A stretch of 11,286 nucleotides of DNA from Dehalococcoidia bacterium (GTDB lineage: Bacteria; Chloroflexota; Dehalococcoidia; JAENJB01): positions 1 through 11,286 of the forward strand of contig JAENJB010000026.1 of NCBI GenBank assembly GCA_016844565.1. Reading direction: 5' to 3'. Positions 1-7,252 of this stretch are shown piece after piece (positions within the stretch are counted from its first letter, which is position 1; each line of letters starts with the position of its first letter). The position numbers were made by a program, and so were the translations under genes. Below the pieces are notes generated by a model. That model worked only from the letters and a program-made list of their open reading frames with translations. It had not been told where the DNA came from and did no database searches.

Positions 1-1
1 C

Positions 2-2491
2 TTCGCCATGCTGCTCTCCGTGGTGGTCGGCGAGTACACTGAAGCCCTGGTTATCTTCGTCATCGTCCTCTTCATCGCCATACTGGGATTTATTCAGGAA
101 TATCGAGCGGAGAGGGCTGTAGACGCCCTGAAGAAGCTGTCTGCCCCGCTGGCTTCAGTAATGAGGGATAGCGAGCGGGTCGAGGTCCCGGCAAGGGAGC
201 TGGCGCCCGGGGACATAATCTTCCTGCAGGCGGGCGACCGGGTGCCTGCTGACAGCCTCCTCATGGAGGCGGTGAACCTGCGAGCTGACGAAGCACCATT
301 GACCGGCGAGTCAGTACCCGTGGAGAAGAAGGTGGGAGCGGTCCCGGGTGCACCTCCCCTGGGGGACAGGCGGAACACGGTCTATATGGGGACGGCAGTG
401 ACTTACGGGCGGGGCAGCGCTCTGGTAGTAGCAACCGGCATGACTACCGAGTTCGGCAAGATTGCCGGAATGCTCCAGCAGGTCGAGGACAAGCAGACCC
501 CCCTCCAGGTTAACCTCGACCGCATCGGCAAGTGGCTGGGGAGCGCCTGCCTTGCAATCTCAGCCCTGGTCGCCTTGCTCGGCATCCTGCGCGGCCGTCC
601 GACCCTGGAGATGCTCATCTGGGGAATCAGCCTGGCGGTAGCGGCTGTGCCCGAGGCCCTTCCGGCCATTGTGACGATATCCCTGGCCATCGGGGCCACG
701 CGCATGGTCAAGCGCCACGCTCTCATCCGGAAGCTCACCGCGGTAGAGACGCTGGGCAGCGTCACGGTCATCTGCTCCGACAAGACAGGCACCTTGACCC
801 AGGACAAAATGACGGTGCGCCAGCTCTATGCGAACGGGCAGCTCATTGACGTCTCCGGCACCGGCTATGAGCCGCGTGGGCACTTCTCCGCAGGAGGCCA
901 GCCCCTGAAGCCCGACGAGGCCCATCTGCGCACGCTTCTTTTCACCGGCGTCTTGTGCAATGACGCCCGGCTGGTGAAGGATAACGACACGTGGCGAATA
1001 AAGGGAGACCCCACGGAGGGAGCCCTGGTAGTAGTCGCTGCCAAGGCGGGGCTGAAGCAGGAGGACCTCGCCGCCAACTACCCTCGAGTTGGTGAGGTGC
1101 CCTTCTCCTCGGAGCGGAAGAAAATGACGGTCATTGTGAAGGGACAGGCCGGCCGTACAGCATACTCGAAGGGTGCCCCCGAGGTGATTCTGGACTCCTG
1201 CCGCCGCATCTACCAAGGGGGAGGGGAGAGGGAAATCACAGGGAAGGACAGGGCCGAAATCCTGGAGGCCGCCCATCAGATGGCTGGGCGCGCCCTGCGC
1301 GTGCTGGGTCTGGCCTACAAGCCCCTTCTTGGCACGGAGACTGATAACGAGGCGGAGCGCGACATGGTGTTCGCGGGGCTGGCTGGGATGATTGACCCGC
1401 CCCGGGAGGAAGCCAGAGAGGCCATCAAGTCTTGCGACGCGGCAGGGATAAAGTCGTGCATGATTACAGGCGACCATAAACTGACGGCGATGGCCATTGC
1501 ACGTGAACTAGGACTGCTGAAGGATGGCCTGGCCCTGAGCGGCAGCGAGCTCGATGATCTGAGCGATGAGGACCTCGACCGCATCGTGGAGAAGGTGGAG
1601 GTATATGCGCGGGTATCGCCCGCCCACAAGATGAGGGTGGTGGATGCCTTATCCCGAAAGGGCCACGTGGTGGCAATGACCGGGGATGGGGTGAACGATG
1701 CTCCGGCTTTGAAAAAAGCCCACATCGGAGTGGCCATGGGGATAACCGGCACCGATGTTACTCGGGAAGCCTCCGATATGGTGCTCACCGATGACAACTT
1801 TGCTTCCATTGTAGCCGCCGTGGAGGAAGGGAGGGGCATCTTCGGCAACATTAAGAAATACCTGATGTTCTTGCTTTCCTGCAACCTGGGGGAAATACTG
1901 GCTATGTTTGTGGCCGTTCTGATTGGCCTGCCTCTGCCTCTCGCAGCCGTGCAAATTCTGTTTGTCAATCTGGCCACCGACGGACTTCCCGCTCTGGCCC
2001 TGGGAATAGATCCTCCAGAACCGGATATCATGAAGCGGCCCCCGCGAGGACGGAAGGAGGGCATCTTCACCCGGCCGGTGCTGTGGACCCTGGGGGGCAT
2101 GGCGCTCTGGATAGGGCTGGTCACGCTGGGGGTATTCATCTGGGCGCTGAATACGGGCAAGAGCACTGAGGAGGCACAGGGTCTCACTTTCGTCACCCTC
2201 ATCCTGTTGGAGTTATTCAATGCCTTCAACAGCCGCTCCGAGAAGCATTCCCTGTTCACCATCGGGCTCTTCACCAACCGCTGGCTTCTGGCGGGGGTGG
2301 CCGGCAGCCTGGCCATGACACTGGCGGTGATTTACATCCCCGCCCTGCGGGAACCCTTCCACACGTATGTGCTCAGTGGGACCGATTGGATAATAGCCGT
2401 TCTGGCGGGTTTCAGCATCATAGTGGTGGTGGAATTGGGCAAGCTCATCGCCCGGCTGAGAGCCAGGGCTGTCATTGCGAGGCCCCACTAG
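2..2491 (+). CDS. P-type calcium-transporting ATPase (P2A, SERCA-like), 5' end outside window
   Basis: Membrane pump that moves Ca2+ out of the cytoplasm using ATP. The frame is open to the left edge (two codons precede the Met at 8), so the N-terminal domain and part of M1 are missing. Numbering from that Met: actuator motif TGES 99-102, phosphorylation motif DKTGTLT from Asp258, nucleotide-domain KGDPTE from Lys332 and KGAPE at Lys388, then MITGDH 485-490 and hinge TGDGVNDAP from 558. M4 carries PEALP (Glu216), M5 has Asn626 and Glu629, M6 has Asn654, Thr657 and Asp658, and M8 has Glu735. These match the residues forming both Ca2+ sites in SERCA, where PMCA-type pumps lack the M5 Glu, so a SERCA/PacL-like Ca2+ pump fits better than a Na+/K+ or Mg2+ pump. 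The last six residues and the stop lie inside a dispersed repeat. No partner gene is visible. Confidence 0.93.
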   Translation, partial: FAMLLSVVVGEYTEALVIFVIVLFIAILGFIQEYRAERAVDALKKLSAPLASVMRDSERVEVPARELAPGDIIFLQAGDRVPADSLLMEAVNLRADEAPLTGESVPVEKKVGAVPGAPPLGDRRNTVYMGTAVTYGRGSALVVATGMTTEFGKIAGMLQQVEDKQTPLQVNLDRIGKWLGSACLAISALVALLGILRGRPTLEMLIWGISLAVAAVPEALPAIVTISLAIGATRMVKRHALIRKLTAVETLGSVTVICSDKTGTLTQDKMTVRQLYANGQLIDVSGTGYEPRGHFSAGGQPLKPDEAHLRTLLFTGVLCNDARLVKDNDTWRIKGDPTEGALVVVAAKAGLKQEDLAANYPRVGEVPFSSERKKMTVIVKGQAGRTAYSKGAPEVILDSCRRIYQGGGEREITGKDRAEILEAAHQMAGRALRVLGLAYKPLLGTETDNEAERDMVFAGLAGMIDPPREEAREAIKSCDAAGIKSCMITGDHKLTAMAIARELGLLKDGLALSGSELDDLSDEDLDRIVEKVEVYARVSPAHKMRVVDALSRKGHVVAMTGDGVNDAPALKKAHIGVAMGITGTDVTREASDMVLTDDNFASIVAAVEEGRGIFGNIKKYLMFLLSCNLGEILAMFVAVLIGLPLPLAAVQILFVNLATDGLPALALGIDPPEPDIMKRPPRGRKEGIFTRPVLWTLGGMALWIGLVTLGVFIWALNTGKSTEEAQGLTFVTLILLELFNAFNSRSEKHSLFTIGLFTNRWLLAGVAGSLAMTLAVIYIPALREPFHTYVLSGTDWIIAVLAGFSIIVVVELGKLIARLRARAVIARPH

Positions 2492-2510
2492 GTCAGGGCC
2501 GAAGCAATCT
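2471..2510 (+). repeat. Dispersed repeat module 1, overlapping the ATPase 3' end
   Basis: Begins with GTCATTGCGAG and ends with GAAGCAATCT, the same two end words found at 2572-2627 and 4223-4265 and inverted at 2649-2693 and 4280-4306. A GGCCC...GGGCC pair sits between the words. It codes the ATPase C-terminal residues VIARPH and its TAG stop, so the repeat probably inserted into, or spread over, the original gene end. Similar words are, to my knowledge, common in intergenic DNA of several anaerobic bacterial lineages. No transposase is linked to it here. Confidence 0.75.
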
Positions 2511-2515
2511 ACCAT

Positions 2516-2534
2516 GTCCCGATTGCATCGGGAC
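2516..2534. repeat. Perfect 8-bp hairpin after the ATPase gene
   Basis: GTCCCGAT and ATCGGGAC form a perfect stem around a TGC loop, 24 bp after the ATPase stop. There is no T-run after it on either strand, so it is not a classical intrinsic terminator. It could still slow polymerase or protect the mRNA end. A related stem, TCCCGAC/GTCGGGA, lies at 2663-2678 inside the next repeat, so this may belong to the same repeat family. Confidence 0.5.
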
Positions 2535-2546
2535 ACCGCGAAAGAT

Positions 2547-2719
2547 GAAAAATAGCCCCGCCGCAGTTGCCGTCATTGCGAGGGCCCTTCGCCGAAGGCT
2601 CAGGATAAACTCCGCCCGAAGCAATCTCATACGGTACTAGTGGTTCAGAGATTGCTTCGCCCTCCCGACAGGTCGGGATGGGCTCGCAATGACAGGCCGT
2701 GCCGGAAGTGGCTATTTTC
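2547..2719. repeat. Long imperfect fold-back repeat (MITE/REP-like)
   Basis: A head-to-head pair of the dispersed modules. GTCATTGCGAG (2572-2582) mirrors CTCGCAATGAC (2683-2693), and GAAGCAATCT (2618-2627) mirrors AGATTGCTTC (2649-2658). The symmetry extends outward to GAAAAATAGCC (2547-2557) and GGCTATTTTC (2710-2719). Small internal hairpins sit at 2586-2598 (CCTTCG/CGAAGG) and 2663-2678. It fills most of the 255-bp gap between two convergent genes. The structure resembles a non-autonomous miniature element or a paired REP element; I see no coding capacity or certain target-site duplication. It could also act as a bidirectional transcription barrier. Confidence 0.75.
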
Positions 2720-2746
2720 GAGGTAGTGGCAGAGCGAAGAGCCTGA

Positions 2747-4216
2747 TCAGGTCCCGCGGTAGTACTGTTTCAACTGGGCCAGAGCTTTAGTGGCGCGCTC
2801 GGCGCTGGGGTAGACAGGAACGTTCTGCCGGGATAGCTCCCCTTCGAGATCCACAGCCCTCGTCTCCATCATCTCAGGCGGCAGGATTACCGCCAGGGCC
2901 TTCTTCTGTTCGCGGCATACCCTGACCATCATGCGGTTGAGGTCCAGAATCCTCTCCCACGAATGCCATCGTGACAGCGTGTACAGGTTCTCGTAAATAA
3001 GCACCAGGTCAATGTGGCTATCCCCCGAGGCGGCCGCCAGCGCCGCCTCGACCGACTGGAAACGACCCTGGACCTGGCTGATATCGAGGGGGTTCTGCAA
3101 AATGCTGCCTACGGCGCCCAGCACGCTCTTGAGCCGGTCGCGCGTTGCGGATGAGAACTGAGGTATATTCAGCCCGGCGGCAGCGAGCAAGTCGGCGGTG
3201 ACGATGGCTGTCCCACCACCCCCGTCGGCCAGCCCGGAAACGACAGCTATGCCCTTCAGCCTCCCTTGGGGAAGCCGCTGCAGAGCCACCAGTGTATCCA
3301 CGAGCTCATTGAATCCCTCCATCCACAGAGCGCCGGACTGCCTGGCGGCAGCTTTCCAGATAGCCTCTGAGCTGGCCATGGCCGCGGTGTGAGACTGGGC
3401 GGCAGCCAGTCCGGCCTGGCCTTTTCCACCCTTCAGCAGGAGCACCGGCTTCTTTCTGGAAACGCTCTTCATGAGACGCAGGAGCAGCCGCCCGTCCTGA
3501 ACGCCTTCGAGATACATGGCGATTGTCCTGGTCTGGGGGTCCTCGGCGAAGTAGCGCAAATAGTCAGGGCTATCAAGGTCGAGGCCGTTTCCCAGGCTCA
3601 CTATTTTGCTGAAGCCGAGCCCTCTTCTCATACCCGCCTGAACAAGCTCCAGGGAGAGCGAGCCGCTCTGCGAGAGGAAGGCGATGTCGCCCGGCTGGCC
3701 CAGGAAACCTTCGGGGCCGATAGGCATGGCGCAGGACGGGCAGGCGATGCCGGCGCTGTTAGGCCCGACTATGCGGAAGCCACCGCGCCGCGCCAGCCGC
3801 AGCATGTGCTCCTCCAGTTCCCTGGCCCTGGCGTCCCCCAGCTCGCCGAAGCCGGCAGTGAAGAAGTTCACACCCTTGACCCGCTTGGCCGCGCACTCCT
3901 CAAGGACATTGAGCACGCCGTCTCTGGGGATGGAAACAATGACCAGATCAACAGGATGTGGTATGTCGGTCAGGTGACGGTAGACATCGTATTCGCCTAT
4001 CTTGCCGCCCTTGAGGTTCACCGGGTAGAGCCCACCCTTGAAACCGGCGGTGACCAGGTTCTGGAAGAAGGCGCCGCCAGGTCTGACGGGGTCTTCCGAG
4101 GCGCCTACCACAGCAATAGAGCGGGGATGGAAGATGGCTTCGAACTGCTGGAAGTCTTCGCCGTTTATCAAAGTCTCGACCACCACCAATTGAGATGCCC
4201 GCAAGAAAGGTGACAC
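2747..4216 (-). CDS. ADP-forming acyl-CoA synthetase alpha-type subunit (CoA-binding protein)
   Basis: Member of the NDP-forming acyl-CoA synthetase family, which interconverts acyl-CoA plus ADP and phosphate with the free acid, CoA and ATP. Seen: a Rossmann-type CoA-binding domain beginning near residue 28 (SIAVVGAS 33-40, GPNSAGI 151-157), a succinyl-CoA-ligase-like domain with SQSGS 182-186, and SHT with His276 in the place of the family's phosphorylated histidine. At 489 aa it equals an alpha subunit. Full-length fused enzymes are around 700 aa and carry an ATP-grasp beta part, which is absent here and in the neighbouring genes. It needs a partner encoded elsewhere, or has another role such as the CoA-binding half of an acyltransferase. 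The GTG start at 4216 is uncertain: no clear ribosome binding site precedes it, and a repeat ends 6 bp upstream. Other in-frame GTG and TTG codons lie just inside. The substrate cannot be told. Confidence 0.85.
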   Translation of the reverse strand: MSPFLRASQLVVVETLINGEDFQQFEAIFHPRSIAVVGASEDPVRPGGAFFQNLVTAGFKGGLYPVNLKGGKIGEYDVYRHLTDIPHPVDLVIVSIPRDGVLNVLEECAAKRVKGVNFFTAGFGELGDARARELEEHMLRLARRGGFRIVGPNSAGIACPSCAMPIGPEGFLGQPGDIAFLSQSGSLSLELVQAGMRRGLGFSKIVSLGNGLDLDSPDYLRYFAEDPQTRTIAMYLEGVQDGRLLLRLMKSVSRKKPVLLLKGGKGQAGLAAAQSHTAAMASSEAIWKAAARQSGALWMEGFNELVDTLVALQRLPQGRLKGIAVVSGLADGGGGTAIVTADLLAAAGLNIPQFSSATRDRLKSVLGAVGSILQNPLDISQVQGRFQSVEAALAAASGDSHIDLVLIYENLYTLSRWHSWERILDLNRMMVRVCREQKKALAVILPPEMMETRAVDLEGELSRQNVPVYPSAERATKALAQLKQYYRGT

Positions 4217-4222
4217 CGTTTT

Positions 4223-4306
4223 GTCATTGCGAGGAGTTCGCCATATGCGGACGACGAAGCAATCTCCAGAGCACTGTTGAGATTGCTTCGCTTCGCTCGC
4301 AATGAC
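4223..4306. repeat. Compact fold-back copy of the dispersed repeat
   Basis: GTCATTGCGAG (4223-4233) and GAAGCAATCT (4256-4265) are mirrored by AGATTGCTTC (4280-4289) and CTCGCAATGAC (4296-4306). This is the same arrangement as at 2572-2693, but 84 bp long instead of 122 bp and without its outer arms. It lies in the 130-bp gap between fhs and the acyl-CoA synthetase gene. Transcribed on the minus strand it would form a long hairpin immediately before the predicted GTG start, so it may limit readthrough from folD-fhs or reduce translation. Confidence 0.75.
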
Positions 4307-4312
4307 AGCTTA

Positions 4313-4349
4313 TAGGGTGTGTGTAGCTTGGTACACGTTCTCTACCCTA
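4313..4349 (-). terminator. Possible hairpin at the end of fhs
   Basis: TAGGGT (4313-4318) pairs with ACCCTA (4344-4349), and inside it GTGTA (4321-4325) pairs with TACAC (4332-4336). The outer arm contains the TAG stop codon of fhs. There are mismatched bulges and no clean U-run, so it is a weak terminator at best. It could be an mRNA 3'-end structure acting together with the adjoining repeat. Confidence 0.3.
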
Positions 4350-6110
4350 GAATAGGCCGCTGACCTTGCCGGTCTTGACGTCGATATCCACCCTTCTGAA
4401 GGCAGGGTCAGAGGAGGTCCCGGGCATGAGGCTGATGGCCCCGGCCATGGGGCAGAGGAACTTCGCGCCCGAGTAGATAAGTATGTCGCGGATGGGGAGC
4501 ATCCACCCCTTGGGAGTACCCTTTATGGACGGGTCATGGGTCAGGCTCAGGTGGGTCTTCACCATCATGGTGTTGTATTCATCGTACTTCGGGTCAGCCT
4601 CAAACGTCTTGGCCTTTTCCGTGGCCTCGGGGCTCCAGGCTACGCCGTCGGCGCCGTAGACAACCTTGGCAACCTTCTCAACGCGCTGCCTGAGTTTCAT
4701 TTCCTTGGGGTAGAGGAACTTGAAGTCGTTCTTCTCCTTGCAGGCTTCGATGACGGCGTCTGTCAACTCCAGGGCACCGTCGCCGCCGTTGGCCCAGTGG
4801 GAGGAGAAAGCGCAGCGAGCGCCGGCCGCCTCGGCCGCCTTGCGAACCATGTCGATCTCGGCCTTGGTATCGGTGTGAAAAGAGTTGATGCACACCACCG
4901 GGTTGATGCCCGCCGTCCTGATAGTGTTGATGTGGTGCACCATGTTGGGCAGGCCCTTCTCGAGTGTCTTCAGGTCTTCTTTGGTGTATGCCTCGGGCAG
5001 GGCAACCCCGGCCACCACCTTTGGCCCGCCGCCATGCATCTTCAGCGCACGGATGGTAGCGACCAGCACCGACACATTGGGCTTGAGCCCGCTCAGGCGG
5101 CACTTGACGTTCCAGAACTTCTCGAAGCCGATGTCCGCAGCAAAGCCGCTTTCAGTTACAACGTAGTCGGCCATCTTCAGAGCGATGCGGTCTTCGATGA
5201 TGGAGTTCTGGCCGACGGCAATATTGGCAAAGGGACCGGCATGCACGAACACCGGCTGGTATTCTGCAGTGGCGCACAGGGTAGGATTAATGGCGTTGCG
5301 CATGAACGCCGTCATGGCGCCCGCCACCTCAAGATCGCCGGTGGTAATGGGCTTGCCAGACTTGTCGTAGGCCACGGTAATCTTGTCCATCCTCTCGCGC
5401 AGGTCAGCGAGGTCGCGGACTATGGAGAGCATGGCCATCAGCTCGGAGCTCACGGCAATGCCGAACCTGGACTGCATCAGGAAGCCATCCTGACGCCCAC
5501 CAAGCCCTATGACGATATTGCGCAGACTCTGGGCGCAGAAGTCCATGATCCAGCCCATCTCCACGCGGGTAGGGTCGATGTTGAGGCGACGCATGCCGCC
5601 GAGCCTGGCCAGTTGCTCATCATTGTAATTGCGCTCGTGCTGCATCCTGGCGGTGAGGGCTACCATGGCGAGGTTATGGGCGTTCATGATGTCGTTTATG
5701 TCACCGGTGAGGCCCATGGAGAACTCGGTCATGGGGATGAGCAGCGCGTTGCCGCCGCCGGCGGCAGTCCCCTTGACGTTCATGGTCGGGCCGCCCGACG
5801 GCTGGCGGATACAACCGATCACCTTCTGCTTGCGCTTGCCGAAGCCTTCCACCAGGCCCAGCAGGCTGGTCGTCTTGCCCTCGCCGAGGGGTGTGGGGGT
5901 GATGGCGGTGACCTCAACGTACTTGCCATCCGGCTTATTCTTGAGGCGGTCTATTATCTTCAGGAAGTCGAGCTTCGGCGTGCGCATGAAGGGGATCATC
6001 TCACCCTTTTCGAGGCCCAACCTCTGCTGCCACTCCTCCGGGGTTGGCATATTCGCTTCCGCCGCTTCCCCGATCTGCCAGTCCTTCAATTTGGTTGCAT
6101 CGTAAGGCAT
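4347..6110 (-). CDS. fhs: Formate--tetrahydrofolate ligase (10-formyl-THF synthetase)
   Basis: Cytoplasmic enzyme that joins formate to tetrahydrofolate using ATP, giving 10-formyl-THF: the second step of the Wood-Ljungdahl methyl branch, or a source of one-carbon units. Seen: P-loop TPTPLGEGKTT 71-81, the following basic loop with Arg102 (IRQPS), AAGGG 116-120, TGDIND 135-140, GPFANIAVG 292-300, ADYVVTESGFAADIG 314-328, Trp439 in HWANGGDG, and the family-typical C-terminus ending GLF. Its 587 residues exceed the usual 555-560. The extra length includes a longer N-terminus and residues around 155-175. The loop after the P-loop reads RQPSGGPTMNVKG where the common form is close to REPSLGPxFGxKG, so this is a divergent branch. 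An in-frame stop (TAA) shortly upstream fixes ATG 6110 as the first possible start. folD lies 72 bp upstream on the same strand, so the two are probably cotranscribed. Confidence 0.96.
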   Translation of the reverse strand: MPYDATKLKDWQIGEAAEANMPTPEEWQQRLGLEKGEMIPFMRTPKLDFLKIIDRLKNKPDGKYVEVTAITPTPLGEGKTTSLLGLVEGFGKRKQKVIGCIRQPSGGPTMNVKGTAAGGGNALLIPMTEFSMGLTGDINDIMNAHNLAMVALTARMQHERNYNDEQLARLGGMRRLNIDPTRVEMGWIMDFCAQSLRNIVIGLGGRQDGFLMQSRFGIAVSSELMAMLSIVRDLADLRERMDKITVAYDKSGKPITTGDLEVAGAMTAFMRNAINPTLCATAEYQPVFVHAGPFANIAVGQNSIIEDRIALKMADYVVTESGFAADIGFEKFWNVKCRLSGLKPNVSVLVATIRALKMHGGGPKVVAGVALPEAYTKEDLKTLEKGLPNMVHHINTIRTAGINPVVCINSFHTDTKAEIDMVRKAAEAAGARCAFSSHWANGGDGALELTDAVIEACKEKNDFKFLYPKEMKLRQRVEKVAKVVYGADGVAWSPEATEKAKTFEADPKYDEYNTMMVKTHLSLTHDPSIKGTPKGWMLPIRDILIYSGAKFLCPMAGAISLMPGTSSDPAFRRVDIDVKTGKVSGLF

Positions 6111-6124
6111 ACCGTCTTATTTGA

Positions 6125-6130
6125 CCTCCT
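6125..6130 (-). promoter_or_regulatory. Ribosome binding site of fhs, long spacer
   Basis: AGGAGG on the minus strand lies 14 nt before the ATG at 6110, longer than the usual 5-9. The in-frame TAA between them excludes an earlier start, so the long spacing is real unless translation begins at Met21. Confidence 0.65.
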
Positions 6131-6182
6131 TGATGATTTTTCTTATTTCCCGCTTCTCAGACTTTGAATTACATCGCTCCAG

Positions 6183-7067
6183 CTAGGTCTTGTTCTTCTT
6201 CTCCGCCGACACCACCGTGTTCATCAACAGCATGGTGACCGTCATCGGCCCAACACCGCCAGGTACGGGGGTGATGAAAGAGGCTTTCTCCTTCACCGCA
6301 TCGAAGTCTATGTCTCCCGCCAGGCGGAAGCCGCTCTTTTTGGTCGCGTCGGGGATGCGGTTCACACCGACATCAATCGCCACCACGCCGGGCTTCACCA
6401 TATCAGCCTTGATAATGTGCGGGACGCCGGCAGCGGCGATGATGATATCCGCCTGCCTCGTATAGTAGGCGATATCCTTGGTGCCGGTATGGACCACGGT
6501 CACCGTCGCATTGGCCCCCTTCTGCTTCTGCACCAGCATAGCCATGAGGGGCCGGCCAACGATGTTGCTCCGTCCGCAGATTACCACGTGCTTCCCTGAA
6601 GGGTCGTTGCCGCTCCTTATGAGCAACTGCTGGACGCCGTGAGGAGTGCAGGGCAGGAAGTCCGGCTCACCTATCAGCAGCTTCCCCACATTCACGGGGT
6701 GGAAAGCATCCACGTCCTTCTCGGGGGAGATGGCGTAGCACACCTTTTTCTCGTCCATGTGCTTGGGCAAAGGCAACTGGACCAGGATGCCGTGGAACTT
6801 CGGGTCCTTGTTGAGCCTCAACACCGTGTTGACAAGCTCGGCCTCGGAGGCAGTAGCGGGTATCTTGAAGGTCTCCTCCAGGACGCCGATCTCCGCCGCG
6901 CCCTTGGCCTTGGCGGTGACATAGGAAATGGAGGCCGGGTCGTCTCCCACCAGCACCACGGCGAGCGCCGGAGTGACGCCGCTCCGCGCCAGCTTCTCGA
7001 CCCTGGCCTTAAGTTCCTGGCGTATCTCCGCAGCTACCTGGTTGCCATCGATAATGGTGGCGCTCAT
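6183..7067 (-). CDS. folD: Bifunctional methylene-THF dehydrogenase / methenyl-THF cyclohydrolase
   Basis: Cytoplasmic folate enzyme. The cyclohydrolase step links 10-formyl-THF and 5,10-methenyl-THF, and the NAD(P)-dependent dehydrogenase step links methenyl- and methylene-THF. Seen with ATG 7067 as residue 1 (294 aa, a usual length): the active-site Tyr49 and Lys53 in YVTAK, QLPLP 97-101, KDVDAFHP 117-124 (the second-last residues are more often DGFHP or DGLHP), PCTPHG 139-144, the dinucleotide-binding GRSNIVGRP 165-173 and PVPGGVGPMT 267-276. A GTG at 7073 would add two residues, but it sits only 3 nt from the AGGAGG, whereas the ATG has 9 nt, so the ATG is preferred. It is first in the minus-strand operon with fhs. 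Together they process formate-derived one-carbon units. A hairpin in the leader may control expression. Confidence 0.96.
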   Translation of the reverse strand: MSATIIDGNQVAAEIRQELKARVEKLARSGVTPALAVVLVGDDPASISYVTAKAKGAAEIGVLEETFKIPATASEAELVNTVLRLNKDPKFHGILVQLPLPKHMDEKKVCYAISPEKDVDAFHPVNVGKLLIGEPDFLPCTPHGVQQLLIRSGNDPSGKHVVICGRSNIVGRPLMAMLVQKQKGANATVTVVHTGTKDIAYYTRQADIIIAAAGVPHIIKADMVKPGVVAIDVGVNRIPDATKKSGFRLAGDIDFDAVKEKASFITPVPGGVGPMTVTMLLMNTVVSAEKKNKT

Positions 7068-7076
7068 GGGCACTTA

Positions 7077-7082
7077 CCTCCT
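7077..7082 (-). promoter_or_regulatory. Ribosome binding site of folD, decides the start
   Basis: AGGAGG on the minus strand. It is 9 nt from ATG 7067 and 3 nt from GTG 7073, which favours the ATG. Confidence 0.75.
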
Positions 7083-7131
7083 GCGCTTAGAGTTCTTCGG
7101 GGCTGGCTTTTCCCGGGATGGGGCAAACAAT

Positions 7132-7158
7132 AGCCCCAGAGGACTTGGCTCTGGGGCT
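7132..7158 (-). promoter_or_regulatory. Strong hairpin in the folD leader, possible attenuator
   Basis: AGCCCCAGAG and CTCTGGGGCT form a perfect 10-bp stem with a 7-nt loop, and AAAC/GTTT flanks can extend it. On the minus strand it is followed by ATTGTTTG, a weak T-rich stretch. It lies between the predicted folD promoter and the ribosome binding site. A second AGCCCC (minus strand, 7104-7099) could pair with the same GGGGCT arm, so two exclusive folds are possible, as in attenuators. I do not recognise a known riboswitch class. Confidence 0.5.
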
Positions 7159-7212
7159 GTTTCGCAGTACGGAAGCACTTCTTTTCGAATACCCCCTTTT
7201 GGGCAACGGAAA

Positions 7213-7241
7213 AGTATACTCCAGTGCTGACAGGAAAGCAA
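7213..7241 (-). promoter_or_regulatory. Predicted promoter of folD-fhs
   Basis: On the minus strand, TTGCTT (7241-7236) and TATACT (7218-7213) are separated by 17 bp. The -10 box matches TATAAT at five of six bases, while the -35 box matches at three. Transcription would start near 7205, giving a leader of about 140 nt before folD. Predicted by eye only. Confidence 0.5.
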
Positions 7242-7252
7242 TTGCTTGCTTT
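7235..7252. promoter_or_regulatory. Palindrome between divergent promoters, possible operator
   Basis: AAGCAATTGCTT (7236-7247) is a perfect 12-bp palindrome, and AAAGCAA...TTGCTTT (7235-7252) is an overlapping inverted repeat with a 4-nt gap. It covers the -35 box of the leftward promoter and touches the -35 box of the rightward one, a good place for a regulator that controls both operons. It shares the word AAGCAAT with the dispersed repeats, so it may instead be a repeat remnant. Confidence 0.4.

Noticed and set aside
2516..2534. Hairpin after the ATPase gene as an intrinsic terminator.
   Set aside because: The stem is good, but no T-run follows on either strand, so it is listed only as a hairpin repeat.
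2471..2693. Repeated GTCATTGCGAG words as a possible CRISPR array.
   Set aside because: The copies are in mixed orientation, irregularly spaced and arranged as fold-backs, with no regular spacers and no cas genes.
4536..6167. A 543-codon open frame on the plus strand opposite fhs.
   Set aside because: It mirrors the reverse strand of a clearly conserved enzyme, has no recognisable domain, and is explained by GC-rich codon use that suppresses stops in the antisense frame. Other long antisense frames opposite the ATPase and the flavoprotein were dropped for the same reason.
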